Of a stretch of DNA of 64,000 nucleotides, positions 28,814-37,703 are shown one piece after another. The translations under genes were made by a program, and so were the position numbers. Location: NCBI GenBank assembly GCA_026004795.1, contig BPJV01000006.1, positions 62,001 to 126,000 of the forward strand, written 5' to 3'. Numbering within the stretch: the first letter of the stretch is position 1; each line of letters begins with the position of its first letter. This stretch comes from Pirellulaceae bacterium. GTDB taxonomy: Bacteria; Planctomycetota; Planctomycetia; Pirellulales; Pirellulaceae. Under the pieces are notes generated by a model. That model did not search any database, was not told the origin of the DNA, and saw nothing but the letters and a program-made list of their open reading frames with translations.

Positions 28814-30301
28814 CTATGAGGTCGCATGCCCGCGTACCGTTGCCAGCAGATTGCGGTAACGCGTCAGCAGCTTTTTCATCAAGAATCCCAAGTAGACGTT
28901 GGCCAGCAAGGAGATCAAGAAAAACATCTGTAGCAACACCAAGCCGGTGGTGCTGGTATTCTGCGTCGTCGGGCCCACGTTCGTCGGGCCCACGTTCGCC
29001 GATGGGCTGACCGGTTCGGCCGCAGCAGGGCTGGAGCTGGCAATCGGACTGGTCGAGGGAAGCGGCGGCGAGGGAGACGTGGACGGCGGTTGATGCGGAG
29101 GGACATAGCCATTGGCTGGCGGTGCCGGCGTTGCTGCCGGCGGCAGAGTTGCCATCCGCGCATCGGGAGCTTCATAGCCCGGGGGATAAGGGTTCGTGTT
29201 CGGGTAGGCATTCATGTAGTTGCCGTTACCGGTGGAAGTACGCGGATCGGTGGGGCCCTGAGCGCCCGACCATCGATTCGAGTAGTCGCCGTTGGGGTTA
29301 CCGTAAGCGTTGCCAGTCGCGGGCTCCTGAGCCGGGATCCCGCGATCCTGGCCCTGATAGGTTGGGGGCAAGGACGAGGCTGAGTTGCCCGCCATGTAGT
29401 TTGGGGAGGGCGTTGCCGGAGCCTCGTATTCGCCATTGCTCCGCCAGTTCCCCAAGCTTCCGGGCGTGGACCCAAAACCGCTGGCCGGAGTCCGCTGCGC
29501 TGGAATGCCACTGGCCGCACCGCTCGCATCACGAGGAGCGGTATCGGCAAACTTCGTCGAGGACGCGTAGGGAGAAACCGAGTTGAGGTTGCCCGGCATC
29601 GTACTGCCGGTGGTCGGAGCATTTCCCGCAGTAGAGTTGGCAGAGGGAGACGAGCCACGACTCGGATTGCGAGCGCTTTCCAGAAACTGATTTCCGGGGG
29701 GCGAAGTCGCATTGGTGGTGGGCGAAGTCGGCGGGATCAAGCTGGGGACATCGCTGTTGGTCGTCGCTTGTTGTCCTCCGGCATACGGGGGCGCCAGGTC
29801 AGCGAATTTGCTCCCGCCGCCGTTAACCGCGGAGGGAGAGGGCGAGGTAGAGGGCACTGTCTGCGCCGAGCCGATCGATGGGAGTTGCGGCAAACCATTC
29901 TGTACATCGACAACTTGGCCCCCCTCCAATTCGGCAATGCGACCGGGGCCCAACGCGGCGGTCACATCGGCTGGATCGGTTTGTCGTGGTATCGTGCGTT
30001 TGATCTCCTCCAGCGAAGGGGCCCGGGGCAAAGGTTCGGTGCCGATGCGCACCACGATGCGACGGGCGCGGCCCACCAGCTCATCGGGCAGGGCGCTGAG
30101 ATTCTCCAAGTGGTTGGCTTGCATCTGTGCCGCCTGCGATGGTGAGATCTGAATGATGTATTCCAAAACTCCATCGTCAGCGATCTGCCAACCGAAATCA
30201 CGTTCCGTGTTGTCTGCCCCCAAGGCCATCGGTAGGACACCGCAAATCATGATGGCCCATAGTAAGCAAGTCAGTGGCAGTCGCATCCAGTTTCCTGACA
30301 T
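28814..30301 (-). CDS. Exported Pro/Ser/Asn-rich protein with C-terminal membrane anchor
   Basis: 495 aa; ATG at 30301 with AGGA upstream. A signal peptide (LTCLLWAIMICGVLPMALG) is followed by a short conserved-looking domain (EYIIQISPSQAAQMQANHLE, RARRIVVRIGTEPLPRAPSL). About 300 residues of low-complexity Pro/Ser/Thr/Asn/Gly sequence follow, and then one transmembrane helix (TTGLVLLQMFFLISLLANVYLGF region) with a basic tail. The topology implies a large extracytoplasmic disordered region fixed in the inner membrane. Family unknown to me. The gene faces away from the OmpA-like lipoprotein. Confidence 0.75.
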   Translation of the reverse strand: MSGNWMRLPLTCLLWAIMICGVLPMALGADNTERDFGWQIADDGVLEYIIQISPSQAAQMQANHLENLSALPDELVGRARRIVVRIGTEPLPRAPSLEEIKRTIPRQTDPADVTAALGPGRIAELEGGQVVDVQNGLPQLPSIGSAQTVPSTSPSPSAVNGGGSKFADLAPPYAGGQQATTNSDVPSLIPPTSPTTNATSPPGNQFLESARNPSRGSSPSANSTAGNAPTTGSTMPGNLNSVSPYASSTKFADTAPRDASGAASGIPAQRTPASGFGSTPGSLGNWRSNGEYEAPATPSPNYMAGNSASSLPPTYQGQDRGIPAQEPATGNAYGNPNGDYSNRWSGAQGPTDPRTSTGNGNYMNAYPNTNPYPPGYEAPDARMATLPPAATPAPPANGYVPPHQPPSTSPSPPLPSTSPIASSSPAAAEPVSPSANVGPTNVGPTTQNTSTTGLVLLQMFFLISLLANVYLGFLMKKLLTRYRNLLATVRGHATS

Positions 30302-30771
30302 TGTTCCTATCTCCGCTCCAATGCGCTTTTGGCTCGCTGGCGTTTCATCCCCTCATGCACGGCAATGCTTGGCGCGCACGGCATTGCCCGAAATGCGGAT
30401 CGGCCTGCAACTTACTCCATTTTCCTGCAAGAAGTAAAGGGAGGAAAACTTCTTGGCGTCGCGAAGTTGGGGGAGAAGTCGGAACTGGGGCAGCGCGGGT
30501 GGGAGCGCGGGTGCTGTGGTCAAAGTGGTCTTGCTACTGCCTCGGCTCCTTTCCTACGCTCCCCAAAGGATCGAGCGCCGACGGTGGCGCGAGCAGAGCG
30601 CATCGATCATCGAGGTTGCATCGGCGACCGTCTTTCCGCATGGAAAAGCGACCGCCGGAGGGTCATTCAAAAAGTACTCGAGGAGCGCTGCCTCCTCCTA
30701 TAACCAAAAGCGTACGATTCGACGTCGAGAAAATTCGCCGCGGAGTGAACAGGCAGTTGGGCAGGTTAGCC
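30302..30771. other. Divergent intergenic region with hairpin
   Basis: About 470 bases between two divergent envelope genes. It contains a perfect 8-bp hairpin CAAGAAGT/ACTTCTTG (30428-30435 with 30448-30455) whose loop holds a purine-rich GGGAGG. Open plus frames here are extensions without recognisable protein. The hairpin could sit in the leader of the OmpA-like gene. Confidence 0.4.
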
Positions 30772-31707
30772 ATGCAGATCTGGCGCACACAGCTTGCATC
30801 GGCCCACCCGGACGGGGTCGCGCCCACTTGGTCGTTGGGGACTGAGTGCCGGTCGCTGCTCGCGCTGGCGGCGCTCGCGGTGCTCGCCGTCGGCTGCACC
30901 CGCGCGCCGTATTCTGGCGGCTATCCTATGGCCGGGGGATACCCGTCCGGTCTGCCAGCCGGGGCGGCTGCACAACCTCCCATCGCTCAAGGCCCCGCGT
31001 CTGTATTCGCTCAACAGCAAACCCATCCCCAGTTGCTGGAATTGCAGCGCCGGTTGCGCGAACTGGACGAGAACAACCGCCAGTTGACCACGCAGATCGC
31101 TCAACTGCAACAGCAGGCACAAGCCTACCGCGAGCGTGCCGATTTGCTCGCCAAGCAGCTTCAAGATGCCACCGAACAAAACAAACAATTGCTAGCAACC
31201 AGCCAGCAGTATGCTCAGCAAATGCAGCAACTGCAACAAGCAATGACGGCTCGCGGCGGTGCCCGCTTGACGGCGAACAACTCGTTGGCCGCCGCCGCTG
31301 GCAATGTGCGCATTCAAGGTGCTACGGTCGTTCCCGATGGCGACTTGATCCGTATTCGCGTGCCGACTGATCAACTGTTCGTTCCCGGGACACAACAGGT
31401 GAGTCCCTCCGGAGCGATGGTGTTAGATCAGATCGCCACCACGTTGCTAAGACAGTTTCCGCGGCAACGGGTGGCCATCGAGGGGCATACCGACAACGCC
31501 ACCGTGGGGCCGGTCACGCCTTATCAAGTCGCCACGGCTCAAGCTCAAGCGGTGCTCGACTACCTTGTCCGCCGTAACGGCGTGCCTGCGCAGCAGTTAT
31601 TCGTCGTCGCGCACGGCCCCAATTACCCGATCGCCGATAACGGTACCCCGGCGGGGCGTGCCGAGAATCGTCGCATCGAAGTCGTGATTTACCCAGAAAC
31701 CTTTTGA
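30772..31707 (+). CDS. OmpA-like peptidoglycan-associated lipoprotein
   Basis: 311 aa from the ATG at 30772. The signal peptide ends in LAVLAVGC, a lipobox, so the mature protein starts with a lipidated cysteine. A Gly/Pro/Ala-rich linker precedes a coiled coil (LLELQRRLRELDENNRQL onward, about 60 residues). The C-terminal OmpA/MotB domain carries VAIEGHTDNATVGP and AENRRIEVVIYP, the peptidoglycan-binding signature. It probably ties the outer membrane to peptidoglycan, in keeping with evidence for a wall in planctomycetes. It resembles Pal but with a coiled-coil spacer that Pal lacks. Confidence 0.92.
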   Translation: MQIWRTQLASAHPDGVAPTWSLGTECRSLLALAALAVLAVGCTRAPYSGGYPMAGGYPSGLPAGAAAQPPIAQGPASVFAQQQTHPQLLELQRRLRELDENNRQLTTQIAQLQQQAQAYRERADLLAKQLQDATEQNKQLLATSQQYAQQMQQLQQAMTARGGARLTANNSLAAAAGNVRIQGATVVPDGDLIRIRVPTDQLFVPGTQQVSPSGAMVLDQIATTLLRQFPRQRVAIEGHTDNATVGPVTPYQVATAQAQAVLDYLVRRNGVPAQQLFVVAHGPNYPIADNGTPAGRAENRRIEVVIYPETF

Positions 31708-31729
31708 CCACCGCTGCGGTGAGCGGTGG
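31708..31729 (+). terminator. Hairpin directly after the OmpA-like gene
   Basis: Perfect 8-bp stem CCACCGCT/AGCGGTGG (31708-31715 with 31722-31729) with a six-base loop, starting at the base after the TGA. No T-run follows, so it may protect the 3' end rather than terminate on its own. Confidence 0.45.
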
Positions 31730-32156
31730 CCACCGCAACGCACCGTGGCGCGCAGGAGGTTAGCACCCAGCAGCTGCAGAGTCGGTGTGCCCAGCGGTCG
31801 GTCGGTTGAGCGCTCAAAAGGGGCCTTTTGCCTCGTCGCTTGGCGGCATCGTTCGTCTGCCGCACGGGAAAAGGCCGGTCACCATGGAGGCGCTCCGTTT
31901 GCTCTGCCGATCGTTGCATCCCTAGCGTGCGACCTGGGGAGAGGCTTCCTATCTTTCCTAGGCGGCCCATTTGCTTGTGATGCGCTCTTGCATCCGCGAT
32001 GAAATGGTATTTTCGGAAAGGTTTGCCTAGTGCAACTCAACTATTTTCAACCGAGCATCCGATACTACCGGCACAACCATGATTTTGTGCGTGTGTCCGG
32101 TTCCATGGTGGGCCGGAGCATGGGGGCGATTCTGTTTGCTACGGTGGAAGGTAGTT
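31730..32156. other. Intergenic region before the BBP7 gene
   Basis: About 430 bases without a supportable gene. The last 150 bases are more AT-rich (around 32005-32060) and probably contain the promoter and leader of the barrel gene. The BBP7 frame is open from 32079 but that extension lacks a signal-peptide start. Confidence 0.4.
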
Positions 32157-33296
32157 ATGTCGTTGCACAAATTTGCACTGCGATTCATTGCCACGGTTGC
32201 GGTATTCGCGGCCGGCCATGTCGCCTGGGGCCAGGGGACTTATCATCCCTTCGCCGAGCCGATCAGTATGGGCACCGATTGGCAATACTTTGCGCCATTG
32301 GATGTCAATACACTGACCGAGATCGCGCCGCGGAAGCGCCCCAACACGGGGTGGTTCGGCACCTACGATCGAACCTACTTGTGGGTCTCTCGTCCACAGA
32401 CGGAACAGTCGGCGGACACGGGAGATTTCGGATGGGGGAATCTCTACAGCATCGGATTCATGACCGAGGAGGACAAAGGGTGGTTCGCCAGTTTCCGCAG
32501 CATTGGCGGCCCCAACGTGTACGATCGCGTGTTGCAGGAGCGGGTGAATCGGTTGAACGAAGACGACGTCTTCGATCCCAACGATCCGGTGATGCCACCG
32601 ACTGACCGCAACGATCCTCAATTAGGTTTTCGCGCCTACGTGTTGGGCGATAGTCTGAACGTATTCGGCATGACCAACTTCGAATTGAACCGTACCTGGC
32701 GTCGGGAGCCACTGCGTTACGGTGGGATCTTCGAACCGATGATTGGATTTCGGTACAACACGATCAACGATACGGCGCTCAACGAGACCTATTTCCGTGA
32801 TGGCGTGTTGATTTCCGAGCCGGGAACGATCGATACGGAAGCGCGCGTCGAGCATTACATCACGCACACCACGACCACGAAGAACCAAATGGTGGGTGGG
32901 CAACTCGGCTTCCGTTACTACGGGCACCTGGAGCGGTGGACGTTGGCGACGGAGTTTCGCGCCTTCGGCATGCAGAACTTCCAAACCAACCGTTACTCCC
33001 TGCGTACCATCAACACCGAGTATGACGGGGTGGATTTGGGGGCCGAGGTTGTCACGGAAGCTGAGACCAATAACTTCATCTACCAGAACAATTCGGAATT
33101 CGTGTTCGGTTTCGAGTCCCGATCGGAGATGGCCTATCGCGTCACGCAGGCGTTCAACTTGAGGTTCGGCGTTGAGGTCATGCACTACGCCCAGGGGATC
33201 TGGCGAGGAGCGAACCCCGGGTTCGGTCCCACTGGAGTGCAAGATCAGGACGTTACCCTGGCAGGCTTCTACTTTGGAGCCAATATCAACCGCTGA
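32157..33296 (+). CDS. BBP7-type outer-membrane beta-barrel protein
   Basis: 379 aa from the ATG at 32157, preceded by GGAAGG. The signal peptide is MSLHKFALRFIATVAVFAAG with cleavage near AWGQG. The body is rich in Tyr, Phe, Asn, Arg and Asp, with alternating amphipathic strands (GWFGTYDRTYLWVSRP, LGFRYYGHLERWTLATEFRA). The last residues are strand-like (DVTLAGFYFGANINR), as in barrel C-termini. This matches the BBP7-like barrels widely expanded in Pirellulales. Transport or adhesion function is not known. A strong terminator follows. Confidence 0.87.
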   Translation: MSLHKFALRFIATVAVFAAGHVAWGQGTYHPFAEPISMGTDWQYFAPLDVNTLTEIAPRKRPNTGWFGTYDRTYLWVSRPQTEQSADTGDFGWGNLYSIGFMTEEDKGWFASFRSIGGPNVYDRVLQERVNRLNEDDVFDPNDPVMPPTDRNDPQLGFRAYVLGDSLNVFGMTNFELNRTWRREPLRYGGIFEPMIGFRYNTINDTALNETYFRDGVLISEPGTIDTEARVEHYITHTTTTKNQMVGGQLGFRYYGHLERWTLATEFRAFGMQNFQTNRYSLRTINTEYDGVDLGAEVVTEAETNNFIYQNNSEFVFGFESRSEMAYRVTQAFNLRFGVEVMHYAQGIWRGANPGFGPTGVQDQDVTLAGFYFGANINR

Positions 33297-33339
33297 TTGC
33301 GGGCCGCGAGACCGACACCTTCCACCGAAAGCCTGATTC

Positions 33340-33380
33340 AAAGGGGCTGGCGACATCGTCAGCCCCTTTGGTCGTTTATA
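33340..33380 (+). terminator. Rho-independent-like terminator after BBP7 gene
   Basis: A perfect 10-bp stem AAAGGGGCTG/CAGCCCCTTT (33340-33349 with 33360-33369), extendable through the loop, is followed by a weakly T-rich tail ending in TTTAT. It lies 44 bases after the barrel gene stop. Confidence 0.75.
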
Positions 33381-33461
33381 ATCGCCGCTCGTGGCCGCGC
33401 GTCCGCGGGTGGGCAGCGCGGCCGTTTTCAGAATTCACGACGCATCGGCGAGAGGTTGAGA

Positions 33462-34655
33462 ATGCGATTGTTGATCTGCCTTCATGCAATGCGGCGAGCA
33501 CTGGTTCTCCTGCCGCTCGTTTGGTGTGGCAACGCGTTGGCCCAGGCCGAACCGCATTTCGAGGCGGAGTTGATCTTCCGACTTGATGACCAGCACAATC
33601 ATGCTCCCTCGATTGTTGAGTTGCCCAGTGGCGACTTGTTGGTGAGCTGGTATCGCGGATCGGGGGAGCGAAAAGCGGATGATGTTGCCGTGTGGGGAGC
33701 CGTGCGACGCGCGGCCACGTCGCAGTGGAGTGAACCTTTCCTCATGGCCGACACGCCCGGGTTTCCCGACTGCAATACGGCGATGATGGTTGATGCTCGT
33801 GGTCGAGTATGGCTGTTCTGGCCCGTCATCATTGCCAACAGCTGGGAATCTTGCTTGACGTGCTACCGCGTGGGAGAGGTCGCCGCCGAGTCGGCGTCCG
33901 TTCAATGGCATTGGCAGGGGAATATCCTGTTGAAACCGGAGGATTTCTCAGCCCCCGCGGCGGCACAGCTCGATGCGCTGGAGGAACGTTTTGCCGGGCA
34001 GTTGACCGACGCGCTGCGCGATGAGATTACCACCCTGCGCCAGCGTTTGCCCGACAAGCTGTACCAGCGCCTGGGATGGCAACCGCGGTGCAAACCGACC
34101 GTATTACCCAGCGGACGCATCCTGCTCCCTCTGTACACCGATACGTTTTCCATCTCCATCATGGCCATCAGTGACGACCAAGGGCGGACCTGGCACGCCA
34201 GCTCACCACTGCTCGGCTTCGGCGCCATTCAGCCAACCGTATTGCGGCGCCGGGATGGAACCTTGGTGGCCTACATGCGGGAGAATGGCGTAACTGGGCG
34301 AATCCGGGTAGCCGAATCGGTCGACGACGGTCAAACGTGGGGGCCGGTGGGGACTACCGATTTGCCGAATCCCGGTTCGGGGCTGGACGGAGTGCGTTTG
34401 CGCGATGGGCGATGGGTGCTGGTTTACAACGACACTACCGAGGGACGTCACAGCTTGGCGATTTCCCTATCGCCGGACGAAGGACGCACCTGGGGACCGA
34501 CACGGCATCTGGAACGGCACGATGGCGGGGCGTTTCACTACCCGGCGGTGATTGAGGCCGCCGATGGCACGCTGCATGTGGTCTACAGTTACTTCGTCGA
34601 CGGCGGCAAGAGCATCAAGCACGTACGGTTGGATCCCGCGTGGATCACCCACTAG
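33462..34655 (+). CDS. Exported sialidase/BNR-repeat hydrolase
   Basis: 397 aa from the ATG at 33462 with GAGAGG upstream. The signal peptide is MRLLICLHAMRRALVLLPLV with cleavage near NALAQA. The body is a six-bladed propeller of the sialidase superfamily. An early HNHAPSIVELPSGDLLVSW is typical of the family, and Asp-box motifs SDDQGRTW, SVDDGQTW and SPDEGRTW recur. Planctomycetes use many such secreted hydrolases on host or algal glycans; the sugar cleaved cannot be told from sequence. The stop overlaps the convergent queE stop by four bases. Confidence 0.9.
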   Translation: MRLLICLHAMRRALVLLPLVWCGNALAQAEPHFEAELIFRLDDQHNHAPSIVELPSGDLLVSWYRGSGERKADDVAVWGAVRRAATSQWSEPFLMADTPGFPDCNTAMMVDARGRVWLFWPVIIANSWESCLTCYRVGEVAAESASVQWHWQGNILLKPEDFSAPAAAQLDALEERFAGQLTDALRDEITTLRQRLPDKLYQRLGWQPRCKPTVLPSGRILLPLYTDTFSISIMAISDDQGRTWHASSPLLGFGAIQPTVLRRRDGTLVAYMRENGVTGRIRVAESVDDGQTWGPVGTTDLPNPGSGLDGVRLRDGRWVLVYNDTTEGRHSLAISLSPDEGRTWGPTRHLERHDGGAFHYPAVIEAADGTLHVVYSYFVDGGKSIKHVRLDPAWITH

Positions 34656-35437
34656 GTCTGACGACGATTGCCGAACCAAGCGATGTGAGCGCGTGGGCAG
34701 AAGCGCACTCCATGTTCTTGACACCACGGCAACAGCCATTGGGCTTGCCGGTCCAACTCCGCTTGACTGGTCCCTTGAGGCATCATGAGCACGCGATGTC
34801 GATCGAAGCGGCCCAATTGGTGCAGATAGTCGAGCACTTCTTCGGCATCGGATGGACAATCGACCACGAATTTCAGTTGATACTCGAACCGCTCCATCAT
34901 TTTCCGGACGACGTCCAGCCGCTGACGACGGGCATGGTGAGCGGCGATCCACGTGTCGGACGCCTGACGCGGCGCGGAACTGGGGAGCTTAGGACTGATC
35001 GACATCAGGTCACAATACACCTCTCGCCACATCGTTCCTGCGGTTTCGATCGTCAGGTGAAAGCCGGCCGCGAGCAACTGCCGCGTCAATTCGGTAATGG
35101 CGCCGAAGAGCATGGGTTCTCCGCCGGTCAACACCACGTGCTGGATTCCCAAACGCTGGCACTGCTCGACAATTTCGCCAGGTGCGTAATAATCTCCCTC
35201 GGGTTTCCAAGAGGCGAAGGGAGTGTCGCAGAACCAGCAACGCAGGTTGCATCCGCTGGTGCGTACGAACGTGCTGGGCATTCCGGTCAGCAATCCCTCG
35301 CCCTGGACACTGGCATACAGTTCACAGATGCGCAGCAGGCCCTGATGCTGACGGCTGGATCGTGGCTTGGTGGCCTCCTGCGGGTCGAACATGCGCGTGT
35401 CCGGATGGTTTGGATTCGACAAGATAATCGGGAGCAT
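34652..35437 (-). CDS. queE: 7-carboxy-7-deazaguanine synthase QueE
   Basis: About 261 aa from the ATG at 35437. The radical-SAM cluster motif CNLRCWFC (Cys about 63, 67, 70) follows LRICELYASVQGEG, the QueE signature; VVLTGGEPML and a C-terminal CPRAHIAWFGNRRQ complete the fold. QueE converts 6-carboxytetrahydropterin to 7-carboxy-7-deazaguanine on the path to preQ0 and queuosine. The start is uncertain: in-frame ATG codons occur at 35443, 35437 and 35392. The last leaves a 50-bp gap to divergent queF, while the first two overlap its leader. Confidence 0.93.
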   Translation of the reverse strand: MLPIILSNPNHPDTRMFDPQEATKPRSSRQHQGLLRICELYASVQGEGLLTGMPSTFVRTSGCNLRCWFCDTPFASWKPEGDYYAPGEIVEQCQRLGIQHVVLTGGEPMLFGAITELTRQLLAAGFHLTIETAGTMWREVYCDLMSISPKLPSSAPRQASDTWIAAHHARRQRLDVVRKMMERFEYQLKFVVDCPSDAEEVLDYLHQLGRFDRHRVLMMPQGTSQAELDRQAQWLLPWCQEHGVRFCPRAHIAWFGNRRQT

Positions 35438-35442
35438 TTCCA

Positions 35443-35835
35443 TTGGTTGGTACACCGTTCCAAGATCAACTCGAAACGTTCGAGAACAGCTTTCCCCAGC
35501 GCGATTATGAGATCGAAATCACGTGCCCGGAGTTCACGTCGATCTGCCCCAAAACCGGTCAGCCCGATTTCGGCACGCTGATTTTCCGCTACGTGCCCGA
35601 CCAAAAGTGCGTGGAGCTGAAGAGTTTAAAACTCTATCTGCAGCGGTTTCGCAACGAAGGGATTTTTTACGAGAACGTGACCAATCGCATCTTGGAGGAT
35701 TTCGTCGCCGCCTGCCAGCCGCGCCGAGCAACGCTCGAGAGCCGATGGAGTCCTCGAGGTGGCATCACGTCTGTCATTCGCGTCCATTATACTGCTTCGA
35801 CGTCGACGACCAGTCCTAATCCCGCCACGGCGTAG
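35443..35835 (+). CDS. queF: NADPH-dependent 7-cyano-7-deazaguanine reductase QueF
   Basis: 130 aa with a TTG start and CGGGAG at 35429-35434, eight bases before it. The catalytic site is in TCPEFTSICPKTGQPDFG (nucleophilic Cys35, Asp42). The QueF motif ELKSLKLY (58-65) and FYENVTNRILEDF follow. It is a type I, unfused QueF that reduces preQ0 to preQ1. The C-terminal dozen residues are Thr/Ser/Pro-rich and not conserved. Pairing with divergent queE indicates a small queuosine locus; queC and queD are not in the window. Confidence 0.93.
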   Translation: MVGTPFQDQLETFENSFPQRDYEIEITCPEFTSICPKTGQPDFGTLIFRYVPDQKCVELKSLKLYLQRFRNEGIFYENVTNRILEDFVAACQPRRATLESRWSPRGGITSVIRVHYTASTSTTSPNPATA

Positions 35836-35978
35836 CGGCGGTGATGCTCGCTTTCCTCGGTTCCCGTGTCTGCCGACGTGGGGTGGCGCAACAGACATCT
35901 CGATGGGGCGAGCATTATGGGGGCGTCGCTTTCGTGCCAGGATAGACGTTTTTCTTTCGTAGCTAGGAGCTTTATTTC

Positions 35979-36992
35979 ATGCCTTCTCCCACCGTGATCC
36001 TCAGTGGTTTTGCCGATGAAGCGGCCAACGAGAAGACGGCAGTGCAGCAGTTCGCCGCGCTGTCGGCCGTCGGTTTGCAGTACTATTCCATTCGCTTCAT
36101 CGACGTGGGCAACGGCATCAAGAACGTGATGGAGTTGACCAAAACGGAATTGAAGCAGATTGTCAAACTTCAGGCAGACTACGGCTTGCAAGTCGCCACC
36201 GTAGGATCCCCCATCGGCAAAGTGAAGCTGCTCGACGTCGACGATGGCACCTCCAATCGCTACGTGCCTTTTGCTCAATACCTGAAGAACGACGTACAAC
36301 GTGCCTGCGAGGTCGCTGCCGCCTTGGGAACGCGTCTGGTGCGCGGTTTCTCCTTCTATCACCCCAAAGGCACTGATCCGGCGGAGCATATTCCGCAGGT
36401 GGTCGATCAACTGGGGCAGATTGCGGAAAAGTGCCACGAGCATGGGTTGGTTTTCGGTTTGGAAGTCGAAGCAAACCTGGTCGGCCAGACCGGACAACTC
36501 CTGGCACAGATTCATCGCCAAGTCAATCATCCCGCCTTGGTGCTGATCTTCGATGGAGCGAATCTGGTGTGCCAAGGGTTGACTCCCGATGAGGTATTCG
36601 CGGAATACTTGGCCATGAAACCTGGCTTGGGTTGGGTGCATATCAAGGACTACCGGCACCCTTCCGCCGTGCAAAGATTGCAGCACGTTGATGAGGCCAG
36701 TCTCAAAAACTTCGTGCCAGCCGACATGGGGGATTCGGGACACGAAGCCATCTTCCGTGATTTGCGCCAGTCGCTTCCCAAACTGGACCGCAAAATGCGG
36801 AAGTTGGGGGCTCCCGGTGTCGTCTTCGATTTGGAACCTCACGTCAAAGGGGGAGGACAATTCGGCGGCTTCAGCGGTCCGGACGGGTTCGGCGTGGCGC
36901 TGCGCGGACTGTGCCGCTTGCTCGACTACGTGCGCATCGACTACCACTTGACCGATTTCGATGACATCTTGCAGCGACGGGAAGTGAACTAG
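35979..36992 (+). CDS. Sugar phosphate isomerase/epimerase family TIM barrel
   Basis: 337 aa; ATG at 35979 with AGGAG about ten bases upstream. The protein begins VILSGFADEAANEKTAVQQF and has the xylose-isomerase-like barrel pattern. Metal-site candidates are Glu in VFGLEVEANL, Asp in LIFDGANL, His in GWVHIKDYRHP and Glu in FDLEPH. The substrate is unknown; such enzymes act on keto-sugars or inositol derivatives. It is followed after three bases by the methyltransferase gene, so they are likely co-transcribed. Confidence 0.88.
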   Translation: MPSPTVILSGFADEAANEKTAVQQFAALSAVGLQYYSIRFIDVGNGIKNVMELTKTELKQIVKLQADYGLQVATVGSPIGKVKLLDVDDGTSNRYVPFAQYLKNDVQRACEVAAALGTRLVRGFSFYHPKGTDPAEHIPQVVDQLGQIAEKCHEHGLVFGLEVEANLVGQTGQLLAQIHRQVNHPALVLIFDGANLVCQGLTPDEVFAEYLAMKPGLGWVHIKDYRHPSAVQRLQHVDEASLKNFVPADMGDSGHEAIFRDLRQSLPKLDRKMRKLGAPGVVFDLEPHVKGGGQFGGFSGPDGFGVALRGLCRLLDYVRIDYHLTDFDDILQRREVN

Positions 36993-36995
36993 TCG

Positions 36996-37703
36996 GTGGA
37001 CACCATTGATCAAAGTGGGGAGGTCGATCGCGAAACTTGGGACGCGTTGCGGCGGCGCATCGAGGAGCACGTCGCATTGCGGCGGTCACAAGTCACCTGT
37101 GGCGGACGCACCTTTCCCTGGTACGAAGTGATCGACGGAGAACCGCTATTGGAGCGGGCGGCGCGGGCCGCATCGATCGAGGAGCAGCGGCGATTGGATC
37201 CCTTCTGGGCTGCCACCTGGCGCGCGGCGGAAGGACTGTCGCGGTTTCTTGAGCGACTGCCTTTGCGCGGCAGGCGGGTGCTCGAACTGGGGTGCGGATC
37301 GGGCCGCGTCGGTCTGGCGGCCGCTGCCCTCGGTGCCCACGTCGTGCTCACCGATGTGGTGGAACTCGCTCTGGAGGTCGCTCGCCTGAATACCTGGCAG
37401 GTGCGAGAATCTGTCCAGATTCTGCCGTTGCTCTGGGGGGAACAAGTGCTGAGTGCAGAGGCACCGTTCCCGATCATCGTCGCCTCGGATGTGGTGTACG
37501 ATCCGGCGTTGTTCGAGCCGCTGGAGAAATGCGCCCGCGCTCATCTGGCACCTGGCGGGACGCTGTTGGTCAGTGAACCCTATCGCCATACGGGCGACCA
37601 TTTCGCGCAGTGGATTGTTCGCCGCGGTTGGCAGTTGCGCACCGCAGCAGTGACCACCGCCGGGAAGGAGGATCCCATCCGAGTGTTCCAACTCACGTTG
37701 TAG
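36996..37703 (+). CDS. Class I SAM methyltransferase (Methyltransf_16-like)
   Basis: 235 aa with a GTG start three bases after the preceding stop. The SAM-binding motif VLELGCGSGRVGLAAAALGA lies at about residues 92-111, and the post-I acidic strand VVLTDVVE follows. The later IVASDVVYDPALFEPL fits the lysine methyltransferase group (ETFB/METTL type), whose members carry a similar SDVVYD segment. A protein target is therefore likely but not shown. It converges with and overlaps the TIGR01777 gene by 11 bases. Confidence 0.85.
   Translation: MDTIDQSGEVDRETWDALRRRIEEHVALRRSQVTCGGRTFPWYEVIDGEPLLERAARAASIEEQRRLDPFWAATWRAAEGLSRFLERLPLRGRRVLELGCGSGRVGLAAAALGAHVVLTDVVELALEVARLNTWQVRESVQILPLLWGEQVLSAEAPFPIIVASDVVYDPALFEPLEKCARAHLAPGGTLLVSEPYRHTGDHFAQWIVRRGWQLRTAAVTTAGKEDPIRVFQLTL

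Noticed and set aside
30453-30845. Plus frame downstream of the GGGAGG hairpin loop
   Set aside because: Arg/Ser/Gly-rich, no family, and it overlaps the true start of the OmpA-like lipoprotein in another frame.
35787-37070. 427-codon minus frame opposite the sugar isomerase gene
   Set aside because: Antisense shadow; the plus strand encodes a recognisable TIM-barrel protein.
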